The notes: generated by a model from the letters alone, not told the origin. Counted from the stretch's first letter, positions 7,852 to 17,349 are shown. The stretch: 64,000 nt of DNA from Anaerocolumna chitinilytica (GCF_014218355.1 NZ_AP023368.1:4155501-4219500); one strand, 5' to 3'. Numbers and translations: made by a program.

Positions 7852-9678
7852 CTAACGTTCCTGAGATTTCGGATCGATTGCATCACGCAGTCCATCACCG
7901 GTCAGATTGATGCATATTACACAGATACCAAGAACGATCGATGTAAATACCCATCTCCACCAGTAGTTCTGTATAACGATACTGTTATTGCTGCCATAAA
8001 GCATGTTGCCCCATGTAGGCTGGGGAGCCGGAACACCAAAGCCTAAATAGGAAAGTGTCGCTTCTGTAAGCATACAGGTTGCAAAATCTAAGGTAGCAGT
8101 TACGATAATAACTGAAATAACATTTGGCAATATGTGCTTAAATACAATTGAAAACTGCTTTACACCAACAGCTCTTGCTGCTGTTACGAATTCTTTCTCT
8201 CTTTCTGAGAGCACCTGAGCACGAACCAGACGAGAAAGACTTGGCCACTGTAATAAGCCTAAGATTATCATCATTAAATAGATTCTCTGATTGGAGGTCA
8301 GAGTATTTCCTAATAAAGCGGAAAGAATCATAGCAAATGGCAGGAACGGGAGTCCTGAGATAATCTCAACAACACGCTGTAATATGATATCTATCTTGCC
8401 GCCAAAGAAACCGGAAACACCACCGATAATAACTCCTATGATTGTTGATATAATAACAGCGATAGCGCCGATAGTCATTGACATCTTACCACCATTTATT
8501 AATCGATTGAAGATATCTCTTCCCAAATCATCGGTTCCCATCAAATAGCCCTTTAAGCCCCAGGTTAACACTTTTCCGCTATCTGTAATTGCATAGTTCT
8601 GGTAGAAGCCAGTATAAATCTTCGTTACTTTAGCATTCTTAACAGAAGCAGGAATTGTAGATTGTTTAAAATTATTATATCCCCAGGCTACTGTTTTGCC
8701 GTCTTCCATCACCCCGGTGTAATGATATCTTCCTCCCTGGATTGCAACAACCTTACCCTTAAAATCAGGAACTTTTCCTTCACCACGTTCAGAAAGATTT
8801 CCCCATACGAATACCTTTCCGTCACTATTAACTGCTGCCATTGTGGAAGCGGTAGCTGCTATATCTACAATCGTTCCCATATTCTCAGGCATTTTGGAAT
8901 AAATACCGGTCTGCTTGCCAAGATATACGGCTGTGCCATCTTTTGTCAGGCCTAAAACAGCATCAGAAGTAGTTACTACTTTTGCTATCTGTCCTTGATA
9001 CTTGTGACCACCCATATAATCGTTGTTTGCCTCATTACCAAAGAAATAAGTATGTCCGTCTGCAGTAAGGATAATGGAACATTGATAACCTGCGATAACA
9101 TCCACAATATCAGTAAGCTGATTTACTTTATCAGGAATATCACACTGCTTTTGTCTGTCACTTCCCCAGGCGAAAACTTTTCCATCGGCATTTAATGCCA
9201 GTACATGATCATAACCAGCTGAAATTTTTACTATTTTACCCATACCTGAGGGTACATACTTTACATTTACAACACTTGTAATTCTGGTTTTTCCCCACAT
9301 ATACAGCTGTCCGCTGTCAGACACAGCGACTGTAAAAGTCGGACCAACTGAAATCTCTCCTACCTTACCTTGCAAGGAAGAAGGAACGCTCATAAAATCA
9401 AATCCCGGAGCCACATTTTGCTGGCTGGTTTCTGTATATGCTAAATCTAATTTTACAAAAAAAGGTCCGATAATAACGGTTGCAAATATTAAAAAGAATA
9501 CTATCAGTCCAATCATTGAAAGTCGATTACTCAAAAAATTCTTAATTATAGTCTTAACGGGACCCTGCATCTGTTCTTCTTCCAGAACAGATAATTTCTT
9601 CTTTCCTGCGCCAAAGGCCTTTATTAAAAGAAGGCGGAAGAAGCTTCTTCTCTTTTTAGAAGTATTATTATTGTCCAT
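7852..9678 (-). CDS. oppC: Oligopeptide ABC transporter permease OppC with an embedded seven-repeat RCC1-like beta-propeller
   Basis: 608 residues against about 300 for ordinary OppC. Residues 1-50 are a basic cytoplasmic tail and 54-72 the first membrane helix. Residues about 104-376 are seven tandem repeats of about 39 residues, each with the pattern GKVxxIxxG...(A/L)xxDGKVxxWG, the hallmark of RCC1/BLIP-II propellers. The last blade runs straight into MGTDDLGRDIFNRL, the conserved OppC motif that precedes helix 2. Four to five helices and the EAA loop (EFVTAARAVGVKQFSIVFKH) then follow normally. The propeller therefore sits in the first extracytoplasmic loop, beside the docking face for OppA. 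The permease core looks intact. The ribosome site is AGAAGGAGG. RCC1-type domains bind proteins or peptides, so a ligand-handling role is plausible but inferred. Confidence 0.93.
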   Translation of the reverse strand: MDNNNTSKKRRSFFRLLLIKAFGAGKKKLSVLEEEQMQGPVKTIIKNFLSNRLSMIGLIVFFLIFATVIIGPFFVKLDLAYTETSQQNVAPGFDFMSVPSSLQGKVGEISVGPTFTVAVSDSGQLYMWGKTRITSVVNVKYVPSGMGKIVKISAGYDHVLALNADGKVFAWGSDRQKQCDIPDKVNQLTDIVDVIAGYQCSIILTADGHTYFFGNEANNDYMGGHKYQGQIAKVVTTSDAVLGLTKDGTAVYLGKQTGIYSKMPENMGTIVDIAATASTMAAVNSDGKVFVWGNLSERGEGKVPDFKGKVVAIQGGRYHYTGVMEDGKTVAWGYNNFKQSTIPASVKNAKVTKIYTGFYQNYAITDSGKVLTWGLKGYLMGTDDLGRDIFNRLINGGKMSMTIGAIAVIISTIIGVIIGGVSGFFGGKIDIILQRVVEIISGLPFLPFAMILSALLGNTLTSNQRIYLMMIILGLLQWPSLSRLVRAQVLSEREKEFVTAARAVGVKQFSIVFKHILPNVISVIIVTATLDFATCMLTEATLSYLGFGVPAPQPTWGNMLYGSNNSIVIQNYWWRWVFTSIVLGICVICINLTGDGLRDAIDPKSQER

Positions 9679-9692
9679 TTTCTATCCTCCTT

Positions 9693-10679
9693 CTAACGGT
9701 TAACCCTGACACGGGGATCAACAAAACCATAGCTTAAATCTATAATTAAATTACCAATTAATGCGACAACCATATAAAACATCTGTACCGCAAGCGCAAC
9801 ATTATAATCCTGATTCATTAAGGCATCCATGTAGAATTTACCCATACCATTTAGATTAAACATCTGCTCAATAACAAGTGAGCCGGAGAAAATACTGATA
9901 AACCATCCAATAATTAAAGTGATAACCGGAAGAAGCGCATTTCTCCAGGCATGAGAGTAAATAACAACCTTTTCCTTTAGACCTTTTGCTCTGGCTGTAC
10001 GGATATAATCCATTCGAAGTGCTTCAATCATAGCCGCACGAACGTATCTGGTCATACCGCCAAGAGACCCAATGGTCATAACAATCAATGGCAATGCCAA
10101 GTGCTGCATTTTATCAGCAAAGGCAACTAGACCTGTCCCATGGAAATTAGGCGAATGCATACCGCTGACAGGGAACCATCGCAAGTTAACTGCAAAGAAA
10201 AATATACTAATAAGAGTAATAATAAATATTGGTAAGCTATACCCGACAATGGTCAAGACTTGTACCACATTATCCATGATGGAATTCCGCTTGACAGCGC
10301 AAATAATACCAAGTGGTATCGATATACCAAGGGCTAAAACAGTAGCGAAAATATTAATAAAGATGGTATTACCCATAGGTGCCTTAATCAAATCAATAAC
10401 AGGCTTCTTATGTCTTGTGGACATACCGAAATCTCCATGTAAAATACCGCCAATCCACTTACTATATTTAACTATGATCGGATCATCAAGGCCCATCTGC
10501 TGTCTTAATTGTTTGTACCTCATCTGGTACTGTTCCGCTGTCAAAGTGGTTTTAACAGGTTCCAATTGGGCTCTGGCCGGATCTCCGGGTATCAGATTAT
10601 ATAAAAAGAACATAACGAGAGACATGATTAAAAATACAAATACCATGTAAAGCACTCTCTTACCAATATACTTTAACAT
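9693..10679 (-). CDS. oppB: Oligopeptide ABC transporter permease OppB
   Basis: A 328-residue inner-membrane subunit starting MLKYIGKRVLYMV. I choose this ATG because GGAGGAATAAGG is immediately upstream; 15 further upstream codons are open but lack a ribosome site. It has the typical OppB N-terminal helix, the NLIPGDPA motif, a five-helix core and the EAA motif around DYIRTARAKGLKEKVVIYSH. It forms the translocation pore with OppC, 14 bp downstream. Confidence 0.92.
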   Translation of the reverse strand: MLKYIGKRVLYMVFVFLIMSLVMFFLYNLIPGDPARAQLEPVKTTLTAEQYQMRYKQLRQQMGLDDPIIVKYSKWIGGILHGDFGMSTRHKKPVIDLIKAPMGNTIFINIFATVLALGISIPLGIICAVKRNSIMDNVVQVLTIVGYSLPIFIITLISIFFFAVNLRWFPVSGMHSPNFHGTGLVAFADKMQHLALPLIVMTIGSLGGMTRYVRAAMIEALRMDYIRTARAKGLKEKVVIYSHAWRNALLPVITLIIGWFISIFSGSLVIEQMFNLNGMGKFYMDALMNQDYNVALAVQMFYMVVALIGNLIIDLSYGFVDPRVRVNR

Positions 10680-10744
10680 CCTTATTCCTCCTGCAAAATT
10701 ATCTAACTTATCCTTTACGAACATCCTATAATGAATGAATAGGC

Positions 10745-10881
10745 TTCTTCACTGAGTTTAGCTTATTCCATCTTCCTCTAAGCACAGTGAAGAATCCTAT
10801 TCTTATCTATAGACTTTACTTGTTTAAATCAGTAAACAAGTTTTAATCATGAGAAATAGGGTATGTAGCATACCCTATTTC
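10745..10881 (-). promoter_or_regulatory. Three consecutive hairpins between oppA and oppB
   Basis: Stems are 10745-10754/10785-10794 (with an inner 10761-10765/10779-10783), 10819-10826/10833-10840, and 10853-10864/10870-10881. None is followed on the minus strand by a proper U-tract. I read them as processing or partial-termination structures that would raise oppA mRNA over oppBCDF, a common arrangement for binding-protein genes. Inference from position and structure only. Confidence 0.4.
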
Positions 10882-10910
10882 GTCAATCATATTTGATTCT
10901 TACTTCTGAT

Positions 10911-12836
10911 TTATTCTGTTACGTTTGCGTAAAGAATAGCATATTTCATATCCCAAATACCATTAGGGTTATAGTTCTGTAACTTAGCGTTATAGAAATC
11001 ATGATACTGGTTAGAATATAAAGGTAGATCAGGAAGTAACTCATTCCATCTGATAATAAAGTCTTCAAACTTGCTTTCAAATGTAGTCTTGTCAGCAGGA
11101 TCTACTAATACCATATCCTGTGCAGTCTTTGCAAGTTTATCATCCTTAATAAAGTTGGTGTTAGCACCATTCTTTAACTGTTCAGGATCTGTTGTATAAG
11201 CTGAAGCCTGATCATATACAGGAGTAAAACCAGTTCCTAAGTTAAACATATTGTAGGTAGGTACTGCATATTTCTTATCGGTAGAACCATCTCTATAAAT
11301 GTAATTTAATAATTCTGTAAATGTCATAACTGTCTGGTTAATCTTCATACCTGCAGCTGCAACATCAGGATTGTTCTGTAATTTTGTTACAAGTAATTCA
11401 GAAACAGGATTCTGTTCGGAAGATGCCCATTCAAGTACAAGAGGCATATAAGTTCCGTCATCTAACTTCTTATAACGGATACCGGAAGAATAAGCCTTTC
11501 CGTCTTTGTCATATACCCAGCCGCCATCTTCTAATAACTTGATAGCATCATCAAGGCTGTAAGCATAAGAATCTAACTTGCTTTCAAGATCATCCTTAAC
11601 ATCCTGATACATCCACATAGCAGGTCCGTAAGGTCCGTTTACAACAGAACCGAAACCGCCGGTGAAAGCTTTTGCGAAATCGTTACGATCTAATAAGTGA
11701 GCTACAGCCTGACGAACCTCTACAAACTGTGTAGGTCCGAAATCGCATACGAACTGTAATTTACCATATCCGTTACGGTCATAAGCGGTATAGTTGAAGC
11801 CACCTTTGTCAACTAAGTCAAGACCGGCATTGATTTCATCACCACTTGACATACCGGTTAATAAGTCTACAGAACCGGTTGATAATTCATCCATAGATGT
11901 TTCAGTTGTAACTTTTTTGTAAACGATAGTTTTGATATGAGCTGTCTGTTTCTGATAGTCTCCTAAGTATTTAGGGTTAACTTCAAGAACAGCTTCTTTT
12001 GTAGAAGAATCATACTTTGTTGCATTGTAAGGTCCGCATGTAATTGCAGGAACCTTTGTTCTTGCAGCATTGATTTTAGCTTCATAATTCTCTTTTGTAA
12101 AGTTATCAGAAAGGTAAGCACCTTTTCCATCATCATTTACAGTTACAGTATCATCTGTAAAGAATGATAATTTGAAAGGCTGAAGGCTTGCCATATTTAA
12201 TTCATAGAAGTAAGGAAGGTTAGCTTTATCAATTGTAACTGAGAAGCTGTCATCACCGAGTAATCTAACACCGGTAAATTCTTTTGCCTTTCCAGTTGAA
12301 TAATCCTGGAATCCCTTCCAATATTTTGCTACTATTGTATTATCTGCGCCCATATCGGTAATAACTTTAGAGGACCAGAAAAGAGCTGTAGCAACATAAT
12401 CCTTTGCAGTGATAGGAGTGCCATCATTCCAAACAAGATTATTGTTAATAGTCCATGTATAAGTCTTAGATCCGTCATCATTATCTGTTGTTTTCATGTC
12501 TTTAACTACTGTAGTATCAACAACAAATTCACCAGCAGGTGTAATATCTACTGTTGCATAACCGTTTGTTAAACGGAAGATATCATTGTCAGCAGCGCCG
12601 TTCTGGAAATAAGGCATGAATTCACCGCTGATATCTGTTGAACTTCCGATAATAATCTGACCGGTAGGCTCAGTGGATGTTTCTGTGGGGGTTGGGGTTG
12701 CTGTTGCTTCATTTGTGCTATCAGCAGGCGTTGTAGTAGGCTCTGTTGATATTCCCGTGTCATTCTTTCCTTTGCATCCTGCAAGAGAGAATACCATGAC
12801 TACGGTCAGCAATAATGCTAACACTCTTTTTTGCAT
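10911..12836 (-). CDS. oppA: Oligopeptide-binding lipoprotein OppA (SBP family 5)
   Basis: A 641-residue extracellular binding protein. The signal peptide ends in a lipobox, FSLAGC, with Cys21 the lipidated residue. A Thr/Pro/Ser/Glu-rich linker (about 27-60) precedes the SBP_bac_5 domain, recognisable from NNNLVWNDGTPITAKDYVAT and the AVAHLLDRNDFAKAFTGG segment. It delivers peptides to OppBC. AAGGAGGAAATTTT precedes the ATG. First and probably most highly expressed gene of the operon, with a perfect promoter about 220 bp upstream. Confidence 0.93.
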   Translation of the reverse strand: MQKRVLALLLTVVMVFSLAGCKGKNDTGISTEPTTTPADSTNEATATPTPTETSTEPTGQIIIGSSTDISGEFMPYFQNGAADNDIFRLTNGYATVDITPAGEFVVDTTVVKDMKTTDNDDGSKTYTWTINNNLVWNDGTPITAKDYVATALFWSSKVITDMGADNTIVAKYWKGFQDYSTGKAKEFTGVRLLGDDSFSVTIDKANLPYFYELNMASLQPFKLSFFTDDTVTVNDDGKGAYLSDNFTKENYEAKINAARTKVPAITCGPYNATKYDSSTKEAVLEVNPKYLGDYQKQTAHIKTIVYKKVTTETSMDELSTGSVDLLTGMSSGDEINAGLDLVDKGGFNYTAYDRNGYGKLQFVCDFGPTQFVEVRQAVAHLLDRNDFAKAFTGGFGSVVNGPYGPAMWMYQDVKDDLESKLDSYAYSLDDAIKLLEDGGWVYDKDGKAYSSGIRYKKLDDGTYMPLVLEWASSEQNPVSELLVTKLQNNPDVAAAGMKINQTVMTFTELLNYIYRDGSTDKKYAVPTYNMFNLGTGFTPVYDQASAYTTDPEQLKNGANTNFIKDDKLAKTAQDMVLVDPADKTTFESKFEDFIIRWNELLPDLPLYSNQYHDFYNAKLQNYNPNGIWDMKYAILYANVTE

Positions 12837-13058
12837 AAAATTTCCTCCTTAAAATTTTCTTGATATTATCCTGTTATTATTTGATTCTACGATGTTAATA
12901 TGTATTTAACTCTTTATCATTTTAAAGTGTTAAACTCAAAAAATATTATACAAAAAAAGCCTTTCTTAACCCACAAAGAGTCATTCAGAAAAGCAACATC
13001 GCAAATCATTTTTAATAGGACTATATCACTACGACTTTAGGCCGTCATCACATGTTGT

Positions 13059-13087
13059 ATTATATAATACAATTTCATCAATGTCAA
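13059..13087 (-). promoter_or_regulatory. Perfect sigma-A promoter of the opp operon
   Basis: On the minus strand TTGACA (13082-13087), a 17-bp spacer and TATAAT (13059-13064) are exact consensus. Transcription would start near 13052, leaving a leader of about 215 nt before oppA. I see no recognised riboswitch in that leader. Confidence 0.75.
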
Positions 13088-13865
13088 TGAATCTTTGCAA
13101 CCCCTGTATTTATCTATATTTATACAAAAATCACAATGGACTTTACCCTTTTACAGGCATTTTTAATGCAGAAAAATACAATTAGAGTGATTACTTATCG
13201 ATTTATGAGATAAAAATGTTTCTATTTCGATATTTTCTGCCAATAAAAGACTATCCTTGTATAAAGATTGTTAAAATAATATAAAATTTAAATAAAATTT
13301 AATCCAATTTTTTTACAGATTTATGAAATCATTATTTCATATTGTATTCATATTGTACTATTTAGATAATTTTCCAGCAGCCTTTCTGGAGATTCTTCTA
13401 AATTTTAGCATATACATATTTAAAAGCACGTCCTGTGTTTCAGACGTGCCTGTGGTAGGAGTTTATATATATATCAGCGCTCATTACCTTTACATTATAT
13501 TACATTCCAAATATTGTCAAGTAATACTTTAGTCTTGATTTGAACAAAATTAATTCTAAACGCAATAAACCATAAATCTGTTCTAAGACCAATCTTAAGT
13601 CAAAATCATGTCTCCTATCGATATCTCCACCTTTTAGGCTACACATTATATATATAATACTTTCCAATAGAGTACAAGTAATTATTTACATTTTTGTAAA
13701 ATTGAGTTATATTTGTACATTATAAGCACAAAATTTTAGCAAAGCTAATTTGGATTTTCTGATATTGCACTGGTAACGATCAATTTATCCCCCTATCTGC
13801 ATCATACAAGCTCGGAAGAATCTTTTTAGAAATCTGACTTTAGCATCTTGAATGAGGTGTTACTT
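13088..13865. other. AT-rich intergenic region
   Basis: No convincing gene is visible. The stretch is very AT-rich, with poly-A/T and short TATA repeats, and contains one clear hairpin at 13426-13449. A 69-codon plus frame at 13323-13532 lacks a ribosome site and coding character. Confidence 0.5.
13426..13449 (-). terminator. Hairpin, possible terminator of an unknown minus transcript
   Basis: GCACGTC (13426-13432) pairs with GACGTGC (13443-13449). On the minus strand it is followed by TTTTAAATATG. No gene is visible that would need it, so it may be a relic or belong to a small RNA. Confidence 0.35.
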
Positions 13866-13886
13866 ATGCAATTCCGTTCAAGTTGA
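13866..13886 (+). CDS. Possible leader peptide MQFRSS upstream of the exporter gene
   Basis: A six-residue reading frame (ATG 13866, TGA 13884-13886) has a good ribosome site, GAGGTG, 7 bases upstream. It ends 34 bp before the exporter ATG. It could be a translated regulatory leader or the truncated relic of a gene. Too short to prove. Confidence 0.25.
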   Translation: MQFRSS

Positions 13887-13920
13887 ATAAATCAGGTCTA
13901 ATACATATGGGAGGACAATT

Positions 13921-15522
13921 ATGAAAAAGTTTGTAAAAAGCAATAAATATAGTTTAATCATAGCCTTAATCTTAGTATTTATAAGTTCTGTTTTTAGCAC
14001 CATTGTTCAATTTAATAAAGGCGATGTTTTGGATAATGCCTTAGCGCGTGATAAAAGCATTACTTTGTTCAGCATTATATCATTAATCATTTTTATTTTT
14101 TTAGAAATTATTTTTCACTATTTTTATGATCAGTACAGGGCTGCTTTTACAGTTAACTGCATTAGCCAATTAAGAACAAGCCTTTTTAAAAATACTATTA
14201 ATAATAATTATGTAAGTTTTTATAAAAACACGAAAGGCGAATTCCTATCAAAATATACGAATGATGTTGAAATGATTCAAAATTCTTATTTTGCAACGAT
14301 ACCTTTGTTGATAGAAATAATTATTAAGATTATTTTAGTAAGTATAGGATTATTTATTCTTGATTGGCGTATTGCTATTGTTACTTTAGTTCTATTGACT
14401 ACCCCTTTGTACATTCCCAAAATCATTGATAAAAAACTTCAAAAAGCAAAAAAAGAATATTCTGAAGCATTTGAAAATAATTTATCGAAAGTTACTGATT
14501 GGTTAGCAGGGTTTGAAATAATAAAAAATTACTCTATAGAATCAAGAATAATAGATAAGTTTACAACATCAAATAAATATACAATGCAAAAAGCTTTAAA
14601 AAATAAAAGAATAAATTATACCACGAACTTAATAACAACCTTAATTTCCTATTTATCTTATTTTATCATCTTAACTTTATCCGCAACATTTGTTTATAGA
14701 CAGATATTTACAGCTGGTGATTTTTTTATTGCAATTGGTATGATTGATCAACTTTCATATCCCTTGATAGCCTTATCTGTTTTTATTCAAGACCTGATAT
14801 CTATAAAACCAATATGCGATGAAATTATGAATATTGCAGAAATGAAAGAAGACGATGAAAGCAAAAGACTTAACCCAGCAACATTAACTGTGAATAATAA
14901 TATATTATTTGATAATATTACTTATGGTTATAACGAAGAAAATCCGTTAATAAGCGATTTTTCATTATTACTCCAAAAAAACCAAAAGAACTTAATCCAA
15001 GGTCGAAGCGGAACTGGAAAAACTACTCTAATTAATCTACTTTTAAAATACTATACTCCTGATAAGGGAAATATTTATTTAGACAATATTCCTATTCAAG
15101 ATATTGATAATTTATTTGGGATCATTACCATTGTGAGACAGGAAGCGTTTTTATTCAATGATACTCTTAAGAATAATTTATCGATGTACTCGGATATCAG
15201 TGATGAGGTCATTCTAGATGTTTTAGAAAAAGTAAATTTACATAAATTTGCTAACCTATCCAGTCTTAATATGGATATAGCAGAAGGCGGAAATAACCTG
15301 TCTGGTGGTGAGAAAAAGAGATTATGTATTGCACGGGCTCTACTTAGAAATACAAACGTATTAATTTTTGATGAGCCTTTAGCGAATCTTGATAATGAAA
15401 ATGTTTCAACAATTGAAGATATTCTACTGAATATTAATGACAGAACGCTAATTATAGTTTCCCATCAGTTCAGTGAATCCAAATTGAATCAGTTTGATAA
15501 AATAATTAAACTGGATGCTTAA
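13921..15522 (+). CDS. ABC exporter, fused membrane and ATPase domains
   Basis: A 533-residue half-transporter. An ABC_membrane domain of six helices (about 1-300) precedes an ATPase with Walker A GRSGTGKTT, Q-loop IVRQEAFLFNDT, signature LSGGEKKRLCIARALL, Walker B VLIFDEPLANLD and H-switch VSHQF. GGGAGGACAATT precedes the ATG. Base composition is much more AT-rich than the neighbouring genes, with heavy use of AAT, ATA and AAA codons, and it stands alone between unrelated operons and tRNA genes, which suggests acquisition by transfer. Such exporters often move peptides or drugs. No precursor peptide, peptidase domain or immunity gene is seen, so the substrate is unknown. Confidence 0.88.
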   Translation: MKKFVKSNKYSLIIALILVFISSVFSTIVQFNKGDVLDNALARDKSITLFSIISLIIFIFLEIIFHYFYDQYRAAFTVNCISQLRTSLFKNTINNNYVSFYKNTKGEFLSKYTNDVEMIQNSYFATIPLLIEIIIKIILVSIGLFILDWRIAIVTLVLLTTPLYIPKIIDKKLQKAKKEYSEAFENNLSKVTDWLAGFEIIKNYSIESRIIDKFTTSNKYTMQKALKNKRINYTTNLITTLISYLSYFIILTLSATFVYRQIFTAGDFFIAIGMIDQLSYPLIALSVFIQDLISIKPICDEIMNIAEMKEDDESKRLNPATLTVNNNILFDNITYGYNEENPLISDFSLLLQKNQKNLIQGRSGTGKTTLINLLLKYYTPDKGNIYLDNIPIQDIDNLFGIITIVRQEAFLFNDTLKNNLSMYSDISDEVILDVLEKVNLHKFANLSSLNMDIAEGGNNLSGGEKKRLCIARALLRNTNVLIFDEPLANLDNENVSTIEDILLNINDRTLIIVSHQFSESKLNQFDKIIKLDA

Positions 15523-15595
15523 AATGGGCAGCAAATTCTGATTGTTTGGTTCTTAAATTAAATAATCTATTGTTCAAATAGGCTTGAGACTATTG

Positions 15596-15624
15596 GAACG
15601 CATTGTCATGATGCGTTCTTTTTT
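15596..15624 (+). terminator. Intrinsic terminator after the AT-rich exporter
   Basis: GAACGCAT (15596-15603) pairs with ATGCGTTC (15611-15618), followed by six T residues. Confidence 0.85.
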
Positions 15625-15655
15625 ATGGAAACAAACTCCAATTAAATCCCAATAC

Positions 15656-15681
15656 AAGAAAAAAGCACCCTTACGGATGCC
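15656..15681 (-). terminator. Terminator of the tRNA operon
   Basis: On the minus strand GGCATCC-GTAA-GGGTGCT (15664-15681) is followed by TTTTTTCTTG, downstream of the two tRNA genes. Confidence 0.8.
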
Positions 15682-15731
15682 TTAACTTCTTTATTCAATC
15701 TATAACCATTGATTTTACTGCATTTCTTATA

Positions 15732-15804
15732 AGCTGGAAATGGGATTCGAACCCACGGCTTCCTCATTACGAGTGAGGTACTCTACCGGCTGAGTTATTC
15801 CAGC
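15732..15804 (-). tRNA. tRNA-Thr (anticodon CGU)
   Basis: A complete cloverleaf on the minus strand. The acceptor stem is GCTGGAA/TTCCAGC, the anticodon stem CCTCA/TGAGG with loop CTCGTAA (anticodon CGT in DNA), and the T-arm contains GGTTCGAATCC. The 3' CCA is not encoded. It reads ACG threonine codons. Confidence 0.95.
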
Positions 15805-15814
15805 ACATAAAAAA

Positions 15815-15888
15815 TCGAGGTGACGGGATTCGAACCCACGGCCTCTGCGTCCCGAACGCAGCGCTCTACCAATCTGAGCCACACCTCG
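15815..15888 (-). tRNA. tRNA-Pro (anticodon CGG)
   Basis: A complete cloverleaf on the minus strand. The acceptor is CGAGGTG/CACCTCG, the anticodon stem CTGCG/CGCAG with loop TTCGGGA (anticodon CGG), and the T-arm has GGTTCGAATCC. CCA is not encoded. It lies 10 bp upstream of the tRNA-Thr gene and is probably co-transcribed with it. Confidence 0.95.
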
Positions 15889-16050
15889 TTTTACAAGAAG
15901 TAATAATTAATCTTGCCAAACTATTATGCTACTTTAACTGTTAAAAGTCAAGAAAAAAATTACTTATTTACAATATATTATGATAATTATATGTATTACT
16001 TGGTGAAAATGGAATATATATTTAACTAGAACTTACTTTTGAGGTCTCCT

Positions 16051-17349
16051 ATGATAATTCACGTGGTAGAACCGGGCGATACTATTTATTCCATTGCCGA
16101 AACCTATAAAATATCTCCGGAAGCCCTCATCCGGGACAACGGAATTGTTAATTATAATAATCTAGTAATCGGACAGACTATTGTCGTTGTCTATCCACAG
16201 GAAGTTTATACAGTTGCTCCGGGGGACACCTTGTATAGTATCGCATCATCACATGGAGTAACTCCTCTTTCACTGTTAAGATACAATCCAAACCTATCAG
16301 ACAGAAAATATCTCTATCCCGGTGAGCAAATTATCATAAAATACGATAATAATGGAGGACGCTTAAAGGTCAACGGTTATGCATACCCTTTCATTGACCC
16401 TGAAATTCTAAAAAAGACCTTACCCTATTTGAGTTTTCTCACAATATTTGAATACAGGCTCTCACTAGATGGTACAATTACAGAGAATAATGATTCCGAA
16501 CTCGTCAATATGGCTAAGTCATACGGTGTCGCTCCGATTATGGTATTAAGTGCTTATAATACCGTCGTTTCCGATAATTCTTACTCCTATTTTACTCAAG
16601 TTAACTCGGCAGAAACCAACCAAAGGACCTTCATAACAATAATAGAAAAATTAGTTGAAAAGGGGTATCTTGGTGTTAATATTTACGTTCAGAGAGTTAC
16701 GGAGGAAACTCTTGAGATTCTAACAGATAATTTAAAGGCATTCTCTGTGTTACTGAAAGAAATTGGATTTACCATAATGCTTACGCTTACTCCTGAGACC
16801 TTTGACCTCCCCCAAGGTGTTACTTATCTAAATATAAACTACAGCGCTCTTGCTGAAGCCGTAGATTATATTTTGCTTCTCTCCTACAACTGGGGGTATA
16901 CCTATGGACCGCCTGCTGCTGTCACTCAGGTGAATATCGTCAGAAGGAATCTTACTTATGCCATCAGTCAGATTCCGTCCCATAAAATATTTTTGGGTGT
17001 TCCTATTATCGGTTATGACTGGAGGCTAATTGGTGAGAATGGCCAATATGTTGCAAATGCCTTGACTTCTGATGCTGCTGTTTTATTGGCTTCAGATGTA
17101 GGTGCGGTCATACAGTTTGACTATAATGCTATGGCCCCTTTCTTTACCTACACCAGCAGGGATAATAATACTGATGTGAACCACATTGTCTGGTTTAAGG
17201 ATGCCAGAAGTATCAGTGTGCTTTATGGTTTAATGCAGGAGTTCAACCTTTCCGGTGCTGCGGTTTGGAACATTATGCATTTCTTTAAACAAATGTGGTT
17301 CATTGTAAGTACACAATATGAAATCATCGGTCCATTTGATACGATCTGA
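16051..17349 (+). CDS. LysM-LysM-GH18 protein of the SleL/YaaH type, probably without glycosidase activity
   Basis: 432 residues. Two LysM peptidoglycan-binding repeats (about 2-48 and 51-97, each with PGDTxYSIA) precede a GH18-type barrel (about 105-425). The barrel matches spore cortex-lytic SleL/YaaH in segments such as YNWGYTYGPPAAV and KIFLGVPIIGYDW. The catalytic strand that normally reads GxNIDFE reads GVNIYVQ (residues 208-214): both the Asp and the acid Glu are replaced. It is therefore likely a non-hydrolysing, wall-binding relative, perhaps a spore structural or germination accessory protein. I start at the ATG at 16051, preceded by GAGG and 6 bases; a TTG four codons upstream is the alternative. 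There is no signal peptide, as usual for spore-surface members. Confidence 0.85.
   Translation: MIIHVVEPGDTIYSIAETYKISPEALIRDNGIVNYNNLVIGQTIVVVYPQEVYTVAPGDTLYSIASSHGVTPLSLLRYNPNLSDRKYLYPGEQIIIKYDNNGGRLKVNGYAYPFIDPEILKKTLPYLSFLTIFEYRLSLDGTITENNDSELVNMAKSYGVAPIMVLSAYNTVVSDNSYSYFTQVNSAETNQRTFITIIEKLVEKGYLGVNIYVQRVTEETLEILTDNLKAFSVLLKEIGFTIMLTLTPETFDLPQGVTYLNINYSALAEAVDYILLLSYNWGYTYGPPAAVTQVNIVRRNLTYAISQIPSHKIFLGVPIIGYDWRLIGENGQYVANALTSDAAVLLASDVGAVIQFDYNAMAPFFTYTSRDNNTDVNHIVWFKDARSISVLYGLMQEFNLSGAAVWNIMHFFKQMWFIVSTQYEIIGPFDTI

Noticed and set aside
10072..10650. 192-codon plus frame antisense to oppB
   Set aside because: A shadow of the permease gene, with composition mirrored from membrane-protein codons.
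12837..13058. T-box or other amino-acid riboswitch in the oppA leader
   Set aside because: I could not find the T-box core or any riboswitch motif in the ~215-nt leader.
13921..15888. Genomic island integrated at the tRNA genes
   Set aside because: The AT-rich exporter lies near two tRNA genes, but there is no integrase beside it and no direct repeat of a tRNA 3' end was found.
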